A stretch of DNA of 64,000 nt. Source: an uncultured Bacilli bacterium. Lineage in GTDB: Bacteria; Bacillota_I; Bacilli_A; RF39; UBA660. Each line of letters opens with the position of its first letter. The stretch's first letter is position 1. Shown here piece after piece: positions 34,999 to 43,846 of this stretch. The notes below the pieces were generated by a model. The model made no database searches and was not told where the DNA came from. It worked only from the letters and a program-made list of their open reading frames with translations. Location: contig CAKOLK010000003.1 in assembly GCA_934096275.1 (NCBI GenBank), positions 1 to 64,000 of the forward strand, given 5' to 3'. The position numbers and the translations under genes are program-made.

Positions 34999-35937
34999 AT
35001 GCAAAATTATATAGAACAATTAAAAATAAAATACAATTATGATGATAAAACAATAAATGCACTAACTAAAGTCATACCCGCTCTAATAGACTATTATGGA
35101 ATAGAATATGAAGATACAATTTTAAAAGCAATAAACGATACAGAAATAATATGTTGTAATTCCTATCAAACAATTTCAAAAATAAAAGAAGAAAAAAAAC
35201 TAACCACAAAAACAGGAAACACTCAATTAAAAGATATAGAGTCTGAAGGTGCATACCTTTCAAATATTAAAATAATTTATAACGAAATACAAAACAAATA
35301 TGAAATAATAAAACAAAATAGAAAAATAGTAATATCACATACATACAACTTAGATTCACCAAAAGGACTTGAAGTATTAATACTAAATATATGTAGAACA
35401 ATAAAAGCAGAAAACGAAGAATACACAGTAGACGGTAACACTTTAATTCAAAAAGAAGGCCTATCTGAAAGAACATATCAAATATCAATGGATGAAGAAA
35501 ACATAAACTTAGACCTATCACATGAAACAAATATAGGTATTCATATAGGTTCCTTATTATATGATACAGAACAAATAGAATCAATCATTCTAAAAGACAA
35601 ATATGACACTCATAAATACGATTATTTAAGACTAATAATAAAATACATAAAAGAAGTATTTGAACTAAAAGAAACTCTAAATGAAGAAGAACTATTAAAA
35701 AATAATACTTTTAAAAACATATATCAAAACAAAAAACAATTCGAAGAACTATCAAATCAAATAGATGAATGCTTAAATATAGAACACGAAATGGTAATAT
35801 ATGCCATGAATAGAGAAGAAAAAGATAAATTAGAACAAATACTAAAAGAAACATTCGAAGAAAAAATGATCAAAGAATTAGTAATACTAAAAAAAGAATC
35901 AGACAAAATAAAAAGAGTTAAAACTCCTGAATACTAA
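34999..35937 (+). CDS. Hypothetical soluble protein, 312 aa
   Basis: I do not recognise the family with confidence. There is no signal or membrane helix. The middle section (LEVLILNICRTIKAENEEY, then GLSERTYQIS, then GIHIGSLLYDTEQIESII) has the layout of small HExxH metalloprotease-like proteins of this genome type, but no HExxH is present, so it may be an inactive relative. The last 90 residues are a helical Glu/Lys-rich tail. A TATAAT at 34961-34966 and a GGGTGG ribosome binding site precede it. It overlaps the convergent radical SAM gene by 20 bases. Confidence 0.7.
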   Translation: MQNYIEQLKIKYNYDDKTINALTKVIPALIDYYGIEYEDTILKAINDTEIICCNSYQTISKIKEEKKLTTKTGNTQLKDIESEGAYLSNIKIIYNEIQNKYEIIKQNRKIVISHTYNLDSPKGLEVLILNICRTIKAENEEYTVDGNTLIQKEGLSERTYQISMDEENINLDLSHETNIGIHIGSLLYDTEQIESIILKDKYDTHKYDYLRLIIKYIKEVFELKETLNEEELLKNNTFKNIYQNKKQFEELSNQIDECLNIEHEMVIYAMNREEKDKLEQILKETFEEKMIKELVILKKESDKIKRVKTPEY

Positions 35938-35962
35938 AATCAGGAATAAAACTCTTTTTTTG
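35911..35962. terminator. Bidirectional terminator between convergent overlapping genes
   Basis: Outer arms AAAAGAGTT (35911-35919) and AACTCTTTT (35950-35958) enclose an inner TCCTGA/TCAGGA pair. The stop codons of both genes lie inside the stem-loop. Confidence 0.75.
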
Positions 35963-36808
35963 TGTACCATCCTCTTGAACAAAACAATTCCTAATACCTA
36001 AATCATAAGCATAATCAATCATTCTATAATACCCATCATTAGATAAAACACGATTAAGTTCATCAAACTCTAACTCTCTAATCGGTGTATATTGATTCAT
36101 TATACTAATAAAAACATCATCATGATACTTATTATACAAATAATCTATAATCTTAACAGAATCATCATAACAACCAGGCAACATTAAATGCCTTACAACA
36201 ACCCCTCTTTTTATAATACCATCATCATCAAAAACAGGACTACCAACTTGTCTATACATCTCCTCAATCGAAGAACTAGCATACTTAAAATAATCAGGAC
36301 AACTAGAATACTTAACAGCAAGATCATTAGAATAATACTTAAGATCAGGTAAATAAACATCAACAATACCATCAAGCATCTTAAGAGTAGATACATTCTC
36401 ATAACTACTAGTATTATAAACAATAGGAATACTAAGACCCTTTTCCTTTGCAAGAAGAAGTCCTTCACGTATCAAAGGAACATAATGAGTCGGAGTAACC
36501 AAATTAATATTAAGAGCACCTTTATTTTGTAAGTCAATACAAATATCACTAAACTTAGAAACACTAATTTCTTTTCCAACACATTCACTACTAATCTCAT
36601 AATTTTGACAAAAAACACATCTTAAATTACAATTACTAAAAAATATAGCACCACTACCAAAATCTCCAGATATAATAGGTTCCTCAAAAAAATGAAGATC
36701 AGCACGAGCTATTTTTAATTTATTATTTGCTTTACAAAAGCCAATACTATTATTACGATTAACACCACATTCTCTTGGACATAACCTACAACATGAAAAA
36801 TAATCCAT
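35918..36808 (-). CDS. Radical SAM protein, pyruvate formate-lyase activase-like (COG1313 type)
   Basis: The radical SAM motif CNLRCVFCQN (CxxxCxxC) is near residue 60. Four N-terminal cysteines (CCRLCPRECG and IGFCKA) form a possible extra metal site, typical of the PflX-like branch. YLPDLKYY and the end NCFVQEDGTQ also match that group. Its substrate is not established in the family I recall. The minus-strand ATG at 36808 follows TGGTGG; an upstream in-frame ATG (36853) adds only hydrophobic residues without a ribosome binding site. It is divergent from sigG. Confidence 0.85.
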   Translation of the reverse strand: MDYFSCCRLCPRECGVNRNNSIGFCKANNKLKIARADLHFFEEPIISGDFGSGAIFFSNCNLRCVFCQNYEISSECVGKEISVSKFSDICIDLQNKGALNINLVTPTHYVPLIREGLLLAKEKGLSIPIVYNTSSYENVSTLKMLDGIVDVYLPDLKYYSNDLAVKYSSCPDYFKYASSSIEEMYRQVGSPVFDDDGIIKRGVVVRHLMLPGCYDDSVKIIDYLYNKYHDDVFISIMNQYTPIRELEFDELNRVLSNDGYYRMIDYAYDLGIRNCFVQEDGTQKKSFIPDFSIQEF

Positions 36809-36884
36809 AATACCACCAAAAAATATTATAACAAAAATGAATAAAAATAACAAAAAAATATCACTACATAAACAGGTGATAATA

Positions 36885-37655
36885 ATGAGTAAATATAAAG
36901 TAGATATAACAGGACTAAATACAAATAGTATTAAAGTCCTAACACAAGAAGAAATGGAAGAATTATTTATAAAAATGAAACAAAATGATCAAAATGCAAG
37001 AGAAAAGTTAATACATGGTAATTTAAAACTAGTACTATCAATTCTAAAAAGATTCAATAAAAAAGATGAAAACTTAGACGATCTCTTTCAAATTGGATGC
37101 ATTGGACTAATAAAAGCAATAGATAATTTTGATTTGTCATATCAAGTAAAGTTTTCAACATATTGTGTTCCAATGGTAATGGGAGAAGTAAGGAGATACC
37201 TAAGAGATAACAATAGCATAAGAGTAAGCAGAAGTATAAAAGATACAGCTTATAAAATACTAAAACTAAAAGATGAACTAACTATAAAAAATGGAAAAGA
37301 ACCAACAGACGATGAATTAGCCAAATTATTAGAAATAGATAAAGCAGAACTAGCATTAGCACTAGATTCATTAAGACAACCAGTAAGCCTATTTGAACCA
37401 ATATACAATGATGGAGGAGACACTATCTATTTATTTGATCAAATTGAAGATAAAAAAAATAATAACGACCTAGACATCCGATTAGCGGTCAATAAAGCAA
37501 TAGAAAACCTAACTGAAAGAGAACAATACATAATAGATCAAAGATTCATGATAGGAAAAACCCAAATGGAAATAGCACAAGAACTAGACATATCACAAGC
37601 ACAAATATCTAGAATAGAAAAAACAGCACTACAAAGAATAAGAAAACAACTATAA
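36885..37655 (+). CDS. sigG: RNA polymerase sporulation sigma factor SigG
   Basis: SigG directs late forespore genes such as SASP and spoVA. The 256-aa protein follows the family from end to end: the N-terminal anti-sigma-binding region YKVDITGLNTNSIKVLT, region 2 DDLFQIGCIGLIKAIDNFD and FSTYCVPMVMGEVRRYLRDN, VSLFEPIYNDGGD, and the helix-turn-helix KTQMEIAQELDISQAQISRIEK. The ATG at 36885 behind CAGGTGATAA gives the canonical MSKYKV start; 16 in-frame codons upstream were rejected. It is not next to spoIIG genes as in Bacillus. Confidence 0.95.
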   Translation: MSKYKVDITGLNTNSIKVLTQEEMEELFIKMKQNDQNAREKLIHGNLKLVLSILKRFNKKDENLDDLFQIGCIGLIKAIDNFDLSYQVKFSTYCVPMVMGEVRRYLRDNNSIRVSRSIKDTAYKILKLKDELTIKNGKEPTDDELAKLLEIDKAELALALDSLRQPVSLFEPIYNDGGDTIYLFDQIEDKKNNNDLDIRLAVNKAIENLTEREQYIIDQRFMIGKTQMEIAQELDISQAQISRIEKTALQRIRKQL

Positions 37656-37749
37656 CAATATTAGACAATTTATAAACAAAATTAATGTATAAAAAAAACA
37701 AAAATAAGAACATATAAAAGTAAAATAAAATAAAAACATTGTCAAATAC

Positions 37750-37778
37750 TTGTATAAAACTACTAAAAGTAGTATATT
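37750..37778 (+). promoter_or_regulatory. Promoter of the candidate antitoxin RNA
   Basis: TTGTAT (37750-37755), 17-bp spacer, TATATT (37773-37778). It points at the 3' end of the small hydrophobic ORF on the other strand. Confidence 0.6.
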
Positions 37779-37784
37779 ATATAT

Positions 37785-37870
37785 AAAGAAACACGTTCCT
37801 TGAACGTCGACTTCTTGTTGATTTCTAAGTTGTGACGTTTCCCTATATCAGAGAGACGTCGCATTTATTA
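37785..37870 (+). ncRNA. Candidate type I antitoxin RNA
   Basis: The segment between sigG and the toxin-like ORF has an unusual G+C-rich, foldable sequence: hairpin ACGTTC/GAACGT at 37792-37806 and a GACGTTTC/GAGACGTC pair further on. It starts from a good promoter and would overlap the 3' region of the minus-strand toxin transcript. The 3' end is uncertain; a good terminator exists only at 38088-38111, which would make the RNA cover the whole toxin gene. Confidence 0.45.
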
Positions 37871-37876
37871 TAACTA

Positions 37877-37963
37877 TTACTTAAAATATTTTAAGAAGAT
37901 AATTAATAATAAAATAATAACTACAAATTGTAGCAAAATGACAAAGTCTTTTTTACTCATCAT
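37877..37963 (-). CDS. Small hydrophobic peptide, candidate type I toxin
   Basis: A 28-aa frame on the minus strand encodes a short charged head (MMSKKD), one membrane helix (FVILLQFVVIILLLIIFL) and a basic tail KYFK. A strong ribosome binding site (GAGGTGATAATT before the ATG) and a consensus promoter (38054-38027) support expression. The layout matches Bacillus type I modules such as TxpA/RatA and BsrG/SR4, where a membrane peptide mRNA overlaps a convergent antisense RNA at its 3' end. No sequence match to a named toxin was recognised. Confidence 0.6.
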   Translation of the reverse strand: MMSKKDFVILLQFVVIILLLIIFLKYFK

Positions 37964-38026
37964 AATTATCACCTCATTTCTTAAAAAAAGATAATGAAGA
38001 CGGCGCCCAAAGATACGTGCAATATA

Positions 38027-38054
38027 AATATAACAAATAAATGTTGTGTGTCAA
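38027..38054 (-). promoter_or_regulatory. Promoter of the small hydrophobic peptide
   Basis: Minus strand TTGACA (38054-38049), 16-bp spacer, TATATT (38032-38027). Predicted leader of about 55 nt contains a G+C-rich GGGCGCCG. Confidence 0.65.
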
Positions 38055-38087
38055 GTTTATTGAGAGTAGAAAAATCTAACAAGAAAT

Positions 38088-38112
38088 AGTACTTGAAAAA
38101 GTACTTTTTTTG
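38088..38112 (+). terminator. Intrinsic terminator before the G-tract gene
   Basis: AGTACTT (38088-38094), GAAA loop, AAGTACT (38099-38105), seven T. It overlaps the -35 box of the next promoter. Confidence 0.7.
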
Positions 38113-38121
38113 TTATAGAAT
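38093..38121 (+). promoter_or_regulatory. Promoter of the first G-tract surface protein gene
   Basis: TTGAAA (38093-38098), 17-bp spacer, TAGAAT (38116-38121). The second G-tract gene has TTGAAA-17-TAAAAT at 53916-53944. Confidence 0.65.
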
Positions 38122-38136
38122 TAATATATAAGAAAA

Positions 38137-38182
38137 TATGGAGGTAAAACTATGAAAAACAAATATTCGTATGGGGGGGGGG
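38137..38182 (+). repeat. Start cassette with G10 tract, copy 1
   Basis: This 46-bp block holds a ribosome binding site, ATG at 38152, codons for MKNKYSY and ten G (38173-38182). It is the same as 53959-54004 except for one base. Such a G run is exceptional in this AT-rich DNA. Confidence 0.95.
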
Positions 38183-39847
38183 CGAAATACTTATAACCCT
38201 TTAAAAACTAAAGGAAGAAATAAAAAGATAACAACTATAATAATATTCCTAATACTAATAGTAGTTAGTATCTCTTTTGCTTTGTTTAATCCCAGTATTA
38301 ATTTACTAGGAAGAAGAAATATAAAAATATCTAAATGTGAACTAGATATAAACTTTAAAGAAAGTGATGAGTTAATGCTAGTTAGTAAGTATCCTATATC
38401 TACAAGACAAGCCCTTGAAGGAGACTATAAACCTAAAACAGTTACTATAACTAATAATTCTACATGTGATACAGCGTATTATAAATTAACTATAAAAGAT
38501 TTAATAAACTCATCTATAAACAAAGATGTAATACAATATCATGTAGTAGATAAACAAAATACTATGACGTATAAACTTGGAGATATTAATGGAGATGGAA
38601 CAATAAAAATTTTTGATGTTACACTTATAAGGAGATATCAGAATGATACAGATAATTATTTTGGATTACATTCAAATGCAAGATATGCTGCAGATTTAGA
38701 TGGCAATGGCAAGATAAATGAAGAAGATGTTACATTACTTAGGCAATATATTTCGAATCCAAATGGTACTTTTCCCGCAGGCTCTCCACTTGAAGAAAAA
38801 ACAACAACTAAAGAAATAATAGATGTAAACCCAGATACGTTCTTAATAGAAAATTCATTGGAAAAAGGACAAACACATGAATATGAAATAATGATGTGGA
38901 TAAGTAATGTTGCAACAAATACAGATTTATACGTAAATGGAGATACAACAAAACCTATTGAATATAAATATGCACTTAATATTGAAGCGTATGATGAAAA
39001 AAAGGAAGATGCTGAAATCGTTCCAATACTTAATATACCAGTAGGCACAAACGGTATTGAAAAAGTAACACATGAAATAGATGATACATTACAAGTAGAT
39101 AGTAAGTTTGCAACAGAATATAGATATCGTGGAGGAGATTCAGTAGTAAATAACCGTGTAATATTTAATGATGAGACACGATGGAGAATCATCGGAGTAA
39201 TACCGACTGAAGATACTTCTGGTAATGTAGAAAATAGAATAAAAATAATAAGAGATGAATCTATTGGAGAGTACGATTGGAATGAAGATGGTTTAAATGA
39301 TTGGACAACTGCAACACTTAATACATATTTGAATAATGATTATTATAATACCTTAACAAGTGATGCTCAAAACATGATAGGAACAACAAAATATTATCTT
39401 GGTGGGTATGACTGGAGTGATGATACATTCACATTAGATATAATGTGGCGGTACGAAAGGAAAAAAGCAAATGATAATTTGGGTATATATTACTATGAAG
39501 GAAATCAAATAATGCAAAATGATGCCACTAAAAAGATAGCGCTAATGTATGCAAGTGATTATGGATATGCAGCATCAAAAAAATGTTCAAAAGGGTTATT
39601 TTATTACAAGGAAGACGCTAATTGTATAACGACAAACAATTGGCTAGATAAATCGCAATATGAATGGTTAATACCACAGGGGGTTGATACTAAATATGCA
39701 TTCAATGTTAGTGATGGCGGTAATATAGAAATCGATGTTGTTAGTTACACTCATGCAGTTCGTCCAGTCCTAACACTCTCATCTAACGTAAAAATATCCG
39801 GAGGATCTGGCACAAGTTCTGACCCATACCAATTACAATTAAACTAA
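38171..39847 (+). CDS. Membrane-anchored surface protein with internal dockerin, phase-variable start
   Basis: The long frame begins at an ATG (38171) that abuts the G10 tract and has no ribosome binding site. The well-placed ATG at 38152 (GGAGG, 7 bases) reads MKNKYSYGGGAKYL and stops. Nine or twelve G would join it to the long frame. The protein has one N-terminal helix (about 22-42), a beta-rich part split by a dockerin (about 136-200; DINGDGTIKIFD and DLDGNGKINEED are full calcium loops) and a C-terminal domain of about 240 aa ending AVRPVLTLSS. Function is unknown; surface location is inferred. Confidence 0.8.
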   Translation: MGGGRNTYNPLKTKGRNKKITTIIIFLILIVVSISFALFNPSINLLGRRNIKISKCELDINFKESDELMLVSKYPISTRQALEGDYKPKTVTITNNSTCDTAYYKLTIKDLINSSINKDVIQYHVVDKQNTMTYKLGDINGDGTIKIFDVTLIRRYQNDTDNYFGLHSNARYAADLDGNGKINEEDVTLLRQYISNPNGTFPAGSPLEEKTTTKEIIDVNPDTFLIENSLEKGQTHEYEIMMWISNVATNTDLYVNGDTTKPIEYKYALNIEAYDEKKEDAEIVPILNIPVGTNGIEKVTHEIDDTLQVDSKFATEYRYRGGDSVVNNRVIFNDETRWRIIGVIPTEDTSGNVENRIKIIRDESIGEYDWNEDGLNDWTTATLNTYLNNDYYNTLTSDAQNMIGTTKYYLGGYDWSDDTFTLDIMWRYERKKANDNLGIYYYEGNQIMQNDATKKIALMYASDYGYAASKKCSKGLFYYKEDANCITTNNWLDKSQYEWLIPQGVDTKYAFNVSDGGNIEIDVVSYTHAVRPVLTLSSNVKISGGSGTSSDPYQLQLN

Positions 39848-39897
39848 CTAATATGTAAAGCAACCTAGTATAATAGCGTAAAGAAAACCATTATAAA

Positions 39898-39926
39898 TTG
39901 ACAAACCACATCTTTTAATATAAAAT
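39898..39926 (+). promoter_or_regulatory. Promoter of the yfhO-csbB-gtcA cassette
   Basis: TTGACA (39898-39903), 17-bp spacer, TAAAAT (39921-39926). Confidence 0.75.
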
Positions 39927-39954
39927 TATATGTGATTTAAGGGATGTGATCTAA

Positions 39955-42474
39955 ATGAAAAAATATGATAAAAAAGACTATATAAACCTAGCAATTTTAA
40001 TCATATTTTTTTTAGTATTTATAACTATATTAATGCTATGTACAAAAAACTCAATATATGGTTCAAAACTAGACTATGCAGATCAACACTACATGATTCC
40101 CGAATACTTTAGAACTCTTTTCTACAATAGCAAACAACTATTTCCAAACTTTGCCCTTAACTTAGGAATGGGACAAAATATATACAACTTTTCATACTAT
40201 GGACTACACAGTCCAATAATACTAATATCATACCTATTACCATTCATTAAAATGGCAACCTATATACAAATAATCTCTATCATCTGCATAATACTTGATA
40301 TAATCCTATTCTATAGATACATATCAAACCACTATGAAAATAAAACAATAAGATTCATATCAACATTCATACTACTTTGCTCAGCATCACTAATACTTCA
40401 CTCACATAGACACATAATGTTTGTAAACTACATGCCATTTCTAATACTAGGATTCATATCAATAGATAACTACTTTAATCAAAACAAAAAAACACTCCTT
40501 ATGATAAGCATAACCTTAATAATACTAACAAGCTACTTCTTTAGCGTTCCAGCCTTAATAAGCCTAATACTATACGCAATATTTATCTACTTACAAAACA
40601 ACAATTTCAAATTAAAAAACTTTATAACAACATTCTTAAAATTATCCATTTACTTTATAATACCAATAATGATAAGCGCAATCCTCTTATTTCCGACCCT
40701 AACAGCAATTTTAAATAATAGACTAGACAATAACACTACAACATCACTAATAAATCTTATAACTCCAAACCTATCATTTGAATACCTATTATATAGTTGT
40801 TACTCACTTGGATTAACAAGTTCATTTATACTTGCACTTGCAAACGGTCTATTATCAAAACAAAAACAGTACAAGTTCTTAAGCATAACATTCCTTTTAC
40901 TTGGACTATTCCCAATATTTATCTACATCCTAAACGGAGGAATGTATATAAATGCTAAAGTCTTAATACCAATGGTACCACTTGCAATAATACTTCTTTC
41001 AAAACTATTTAGTGATATCATAAATAAAAATATAAAACTAATTCCTTTACTAGTCCTAACAATAATATTAAGCCTAATAGGAAGTATAAACTTTAACTTT
41101 GACAGAGTATACCTAATAGACATAACATTCCTATTACTTTGCTTAGTTCTAACAATAAAAAGAAAAAGCAACATAGTATACTTTATAATAATACTAATGT
41201 CAACAGTTAACTTAATAAGCGTAAATGTAATAGACAAACTAGAAACAAAAGATCAAATAAAAACCCAATATAATGAAAACATTAAAGATTTAATTAAAGA
41301 AAATACTAATCTAGAAAAAACCCACGTCGAAATAAAAGATAACATAAATGACACCAACAACATAAGAAACATAAATGAAATGAAAACTACTATGTACTCA
41401 TCACTTACTAATAAATACTACAACAATTTCTACTGGAACGAAATAAATAATAACAATCCATATCGTAATTCAACAATAATAAGTGGAACAGATAATATTT
41501 TCTATAACATATATACAAATACAAAAAACTATATAACAACAAAAGAAGCCCCAATCGGGTACCAGTTAGTAAAACAACAACAAAACTATAAACTATATCA
41601 AAACCCTGATACATTTAAAACAATATATGCAAATACTAACTTAATGTCCTTAAATGAGTATAAAAAACTTTCTCATCCCAAAAGCACTGAAGCCTTGTTA
41701 AACTACACAATAGTAAATGATGATAATATAAAATCAAACTATAAAACAAATATAAAAGAAATAAACTATAACGAAGAAAAAATACCATTTACAAAAAAAG
41801 ATAATAAATACTCATTTAAACTAGATAAAAAAACAAACTATACCATTCCATTAGAAAAAAACTATCAAAACAAAATCCTAATGATAAGCTTTGATATGAA
41901 CTATTCACAAAAATGTTCAATCGGAGACACATACATAATAATAAATGGTGTAAAAAACACTCTAACTTGCAAGAGTTGGAAATACCATAACCAAAACTAT
42001 ACATTTGATTATGTCTTATCAAGTGATAACATCAACTCACTAGATATAACAATATCAAAAGGAAAATTCATAATAGAAAACATAAAAGTATATGAAATGG
42101 ACTACAACGATTTAAAAAACATTAATAAAACACACGATAACTTAAATATAACAAGTATAAAAGAAAACCAAATAAACGGTACAATAAACGTAAAAGAAGA
42201 CTCATACTTAAACATAAACATTCCATATGATAAAGGATTCGAAATATACATAGACAACATCAAACAAGACTATGAATTAATAAACACAGCATTCATGGGA
42301 ACAAAAATATCCAAAGGTTTCCATGAAGTAAAAATAATATACAATGCTCCAATGTTAAAACAATCAAAAATAATATCACTAATCGGAGCAATACTATTTA
42401 TAATTATAACAATAATAGACAAAAGAAAGAAGGTTGAATATGAAAAAAGTATCAATGATAATACCATGCTATAA
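39955..42474 (+). CDS. yfhO: YfhO-family membrane glycosyltransferase
   Basis: YfhO proteins are GT-C type enzymes of about 840 aa that, in Bacillus and Listeria, transfer a sugar from a lipid carrier to lipoteichoic acid outside the membrane. Here about a dozen helices fill residues 10-420, including the conserved first loop SKLDYADQHYMIPEYFR with acidic residues. A large extracytoplasmic domain follows (about 430-800), then a final helix before the stop. It overlaps the next gene by 35 bases. Promoter and ribosome binding site (GGGATGTGAT) are good. Confidence 0.88.
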   Translation: MKKYDKKDYINLAILIIFFLVFITILMLCTKNSIYGSKLDYADQHYMIPEYFRTLFYNSKQLFPNFALNLGMGQNIYNFSYYGLHSPIILISYLLPFIKMATYIQIISIICIILDIILFYRYISNHYENKTIRFISTFILLCSASLILHSHRHIMFVNYMPFLILGFISIDNYFNQNKKTLLMISITLIILTSYFFSVPALISLILYAIFIYLQNNNFKLKNFITTFLKLSIYFIIPIMISAILLFPTLTAILNNRLDNNTTTSLINLITPNLSFEYLLYSCYSLGLTSSFILALANGLLSKQKQYKFLSITFLLLGLFPIFIYILNGGMYINAKVLIPMVPLAIILLSKLFSDIINKNIKLIPLLVLTIILSLIGSINFNFDRVYLIDITFLLLCLVLTIKRKSNIVYFIIILMSTVNLISVNVIDKLETKDQIKTQYNENIKDLIKENTNLEKTHVEIKDNINDTNNIRNINEMKTTMYSSLTNKYYNNFYWNEINNNNPYRNSTIISGTDNIFYNIYTNTKNYITTKEAPIGYQLVKQQQNYKLYQNPDTFKTIYANTNLMSLNEYKKLSHPKSTEALLNYTIVNDDNIKSNYKTNIKEINYNEEKIPFTKKDNKYSFKLDKKTNYTIPLEKNYQNKILMISFDMNYSQKCSIGDTYIIINGVKNTLTCKSWKYHNQNYTFDYVLSSDNINSLDITISKGKFIIENIKVYEMDYNDLKNINKTHDNLNITSIKENQINGTINVKEDSYLNINIPYDKGFEIYIDNIKQDYELINTAFMGTKISKGFHEVKIIYNAPMLKQSKIISLIGAILFIIITIIDKRKKVEYEKSINDNTML

Positions 42475-43390
42475 TGAAGAAGACAATGTAGAATTATTCT
42501 ACAAAGAAGCAGTAAAAACATATAAAGAACAAAACTACAAACTGGAACTAGTATTCATTGACGATGGTTCAAAAGACAATACTTTAAAAAAATTAAAAGA
42601 ACTAACAAAAGAACAAGACTGTGAAATAAAAGTTCTATCATTCTCAAGAAACTTTGGAAAAGAAGCTGCAATTTATGCCGGATTAAACAACGTGACTGGA
42701 GACTACACTGTAATAATAGATGCTGATCTTCAACAACCACCAGAACTAACTATAAAAATGGCCAACATTCTTGATGAAAACAAGTACGATTGCGTTTGTT
42801 ACTACCAAGAAGAAAGAATAGAAAACAAACTATTATCAAAAATAAAAAACACTTTCTATAAAACAATGAACAAAATGTCCGAAGTAGAACTAAAACAAGG
42901 TGCTAGTGACTTTAGAATGTTTAATAAAAAAGTAAAAAACTCTTTAATAGAAATAAAAGAATACTACCGTTTCTCTAAAGGAATATTCTCATGGATAGGA
43001 TATGATACTAAATACTTACCATACATTCCAAAACAAAGAAACTCAGGAACAACTAAATGGAGCTTCATAAAACTTTTAAAATACGGAATAAGTGGAATAA
43101 TATCTTTTTCAACAATGCCATTAAAACTAGCAACATACTCAGGACTAACCCTTTCACTAGTAGCATTCATATACTTATTCATCATAATAATTCAAAAACT
43201 ATTCTTTGAAATATCAATACCAGGATACCCAACAGTAGTATCATGCATACTTTTAATCGGAGGATTTCAACTATTTTGTATTGGTATCATCGGAGAATAC
43301 CTAGGAAAAACATATATAGAAACAAAAAATAGGCCAATATATATAATAAAGGAAGAAATAACAAATGATAAAACTAAAAAATCTATATAA
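42440..43390 (+). CDS. csbB: CsbB/GtrB-type polyprenyl-phosphate glycosyltransferase
   Basis: This GT2 enzyme would attach a sugar to undecaprenyl phosphate on the cytoplasmic side. MIIPCYNEEDN, FIDDGSKDNT and the metal-binding IIDADLQQPPE mark the catalytic domain (about 1-225). Two C-terminal helices (about 228-290) and the conserved IGEYLGKTYIETKNRP end are typical of GtrB/CsbB. The ATG at 42440, inside the end of yfhO, has AAGGTTG; an in-frame TTG at 42434 was rejected. In Bacillus csbB and yfhO are likewise paired. Confidence 0.92.
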   Translation: MKKVSMIIPCYNEEDNVELFYKEAVKTYKEQNYKLELVFIDDGSKDNTLKKLKELTKEQDCEIKVLSFSRNFGKEAAIYAGLNNVTGDYTVIIDADLQQPPELTIKMANILDENKYDCVCYYQEERIENKLLSKIKNTFYKTMNKMSEVELKQGASDFRMFNKKVKNSLIEIKEYYRFSKGIFSWIGYDTKYLPYIPKQRNSGTTKWSFIKLLKYGISGIISFSTMPLKLATYSGLTLSLVAFIYLFIIIIQKLFFEISIPGYPTVVSCILLIGGFQLFCIGIIGEYLGKTYIETKNRPIYIIKEEITNDKTKKSI

Positions 43391-43787
43391 AAAATATAAA
43401 GAAATAATAAATTATCTAATAATCGGAGGTCTAACAACAGTAGTAAGCCTTGCAACATTCTACATAGTAAGAATATTTTTTCTAACAAACGACACTCAAC
43501 TAGATATACAAATATCAAACATAATATCATGGTTCTTCGCAGTACTATTTGCATTTATAACCAATAAAAAATATGTATTTGAATCAAAAAAAGAAGGAAA
43601 AGAAAAACTAATAGAAATGATAAAATTCTATCTATCTAGAATTACAACTCTTTTAATAGATATGGCTACAATGTGGTTATTAACTGCACCATTAAACATA
43701 AATGATAAAATATCAAAAATAATAGTACAATTCATAATAGTAGTCCTAAACTACGTATTCAGTAAAATATTTGTATTTAATAAATAA
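43365..43787 (+). CDS. gtcA: GtrA/GtcA-family flippase-like membrane protein
   Basis: The 140-aa protein has four membrane helices with the GtrA pattern INYLIIGGLTTVVSLATFY, WFFAVLFAFITNKKYVF and VLNYVFSKIFVF. GtrA proteins are thought to flip the lipid-linked sugar made by GtrB/CsbB. The start lies inside the end of csbB (26-base overlap) behind AAGGAAGAA. It completes a three-part surface glycosylation system. Confidence 0.92.
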   Translation: MIKLKNLYKKYKEIINYLIIGGLTTVVSLATFYIVRIFFLTNDTQLDIQISNIISWFFAVLFAFITNKKYVFESKKEGKEKLIEMIKFYLSRITTLLIDMATMWLLTAPLNINDKISKIIVQFIIVVLNYVFSKIFVFNK

Positions 43788-43813
43788 CATACTAAAAAAT
43801 AGTATGTTTTTTT
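43787..43813 (+). terminator. Intrinsic terminator of the glycosylation cassette
   Basis: ACATACTA (43787-43794) pairs with TAGTATGT (43800-43807), then T run. Confidence 0.8.
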
Positions 43814-43846
43814 AATCAAAAGAGTACAATTAAATAGGTGATATAA

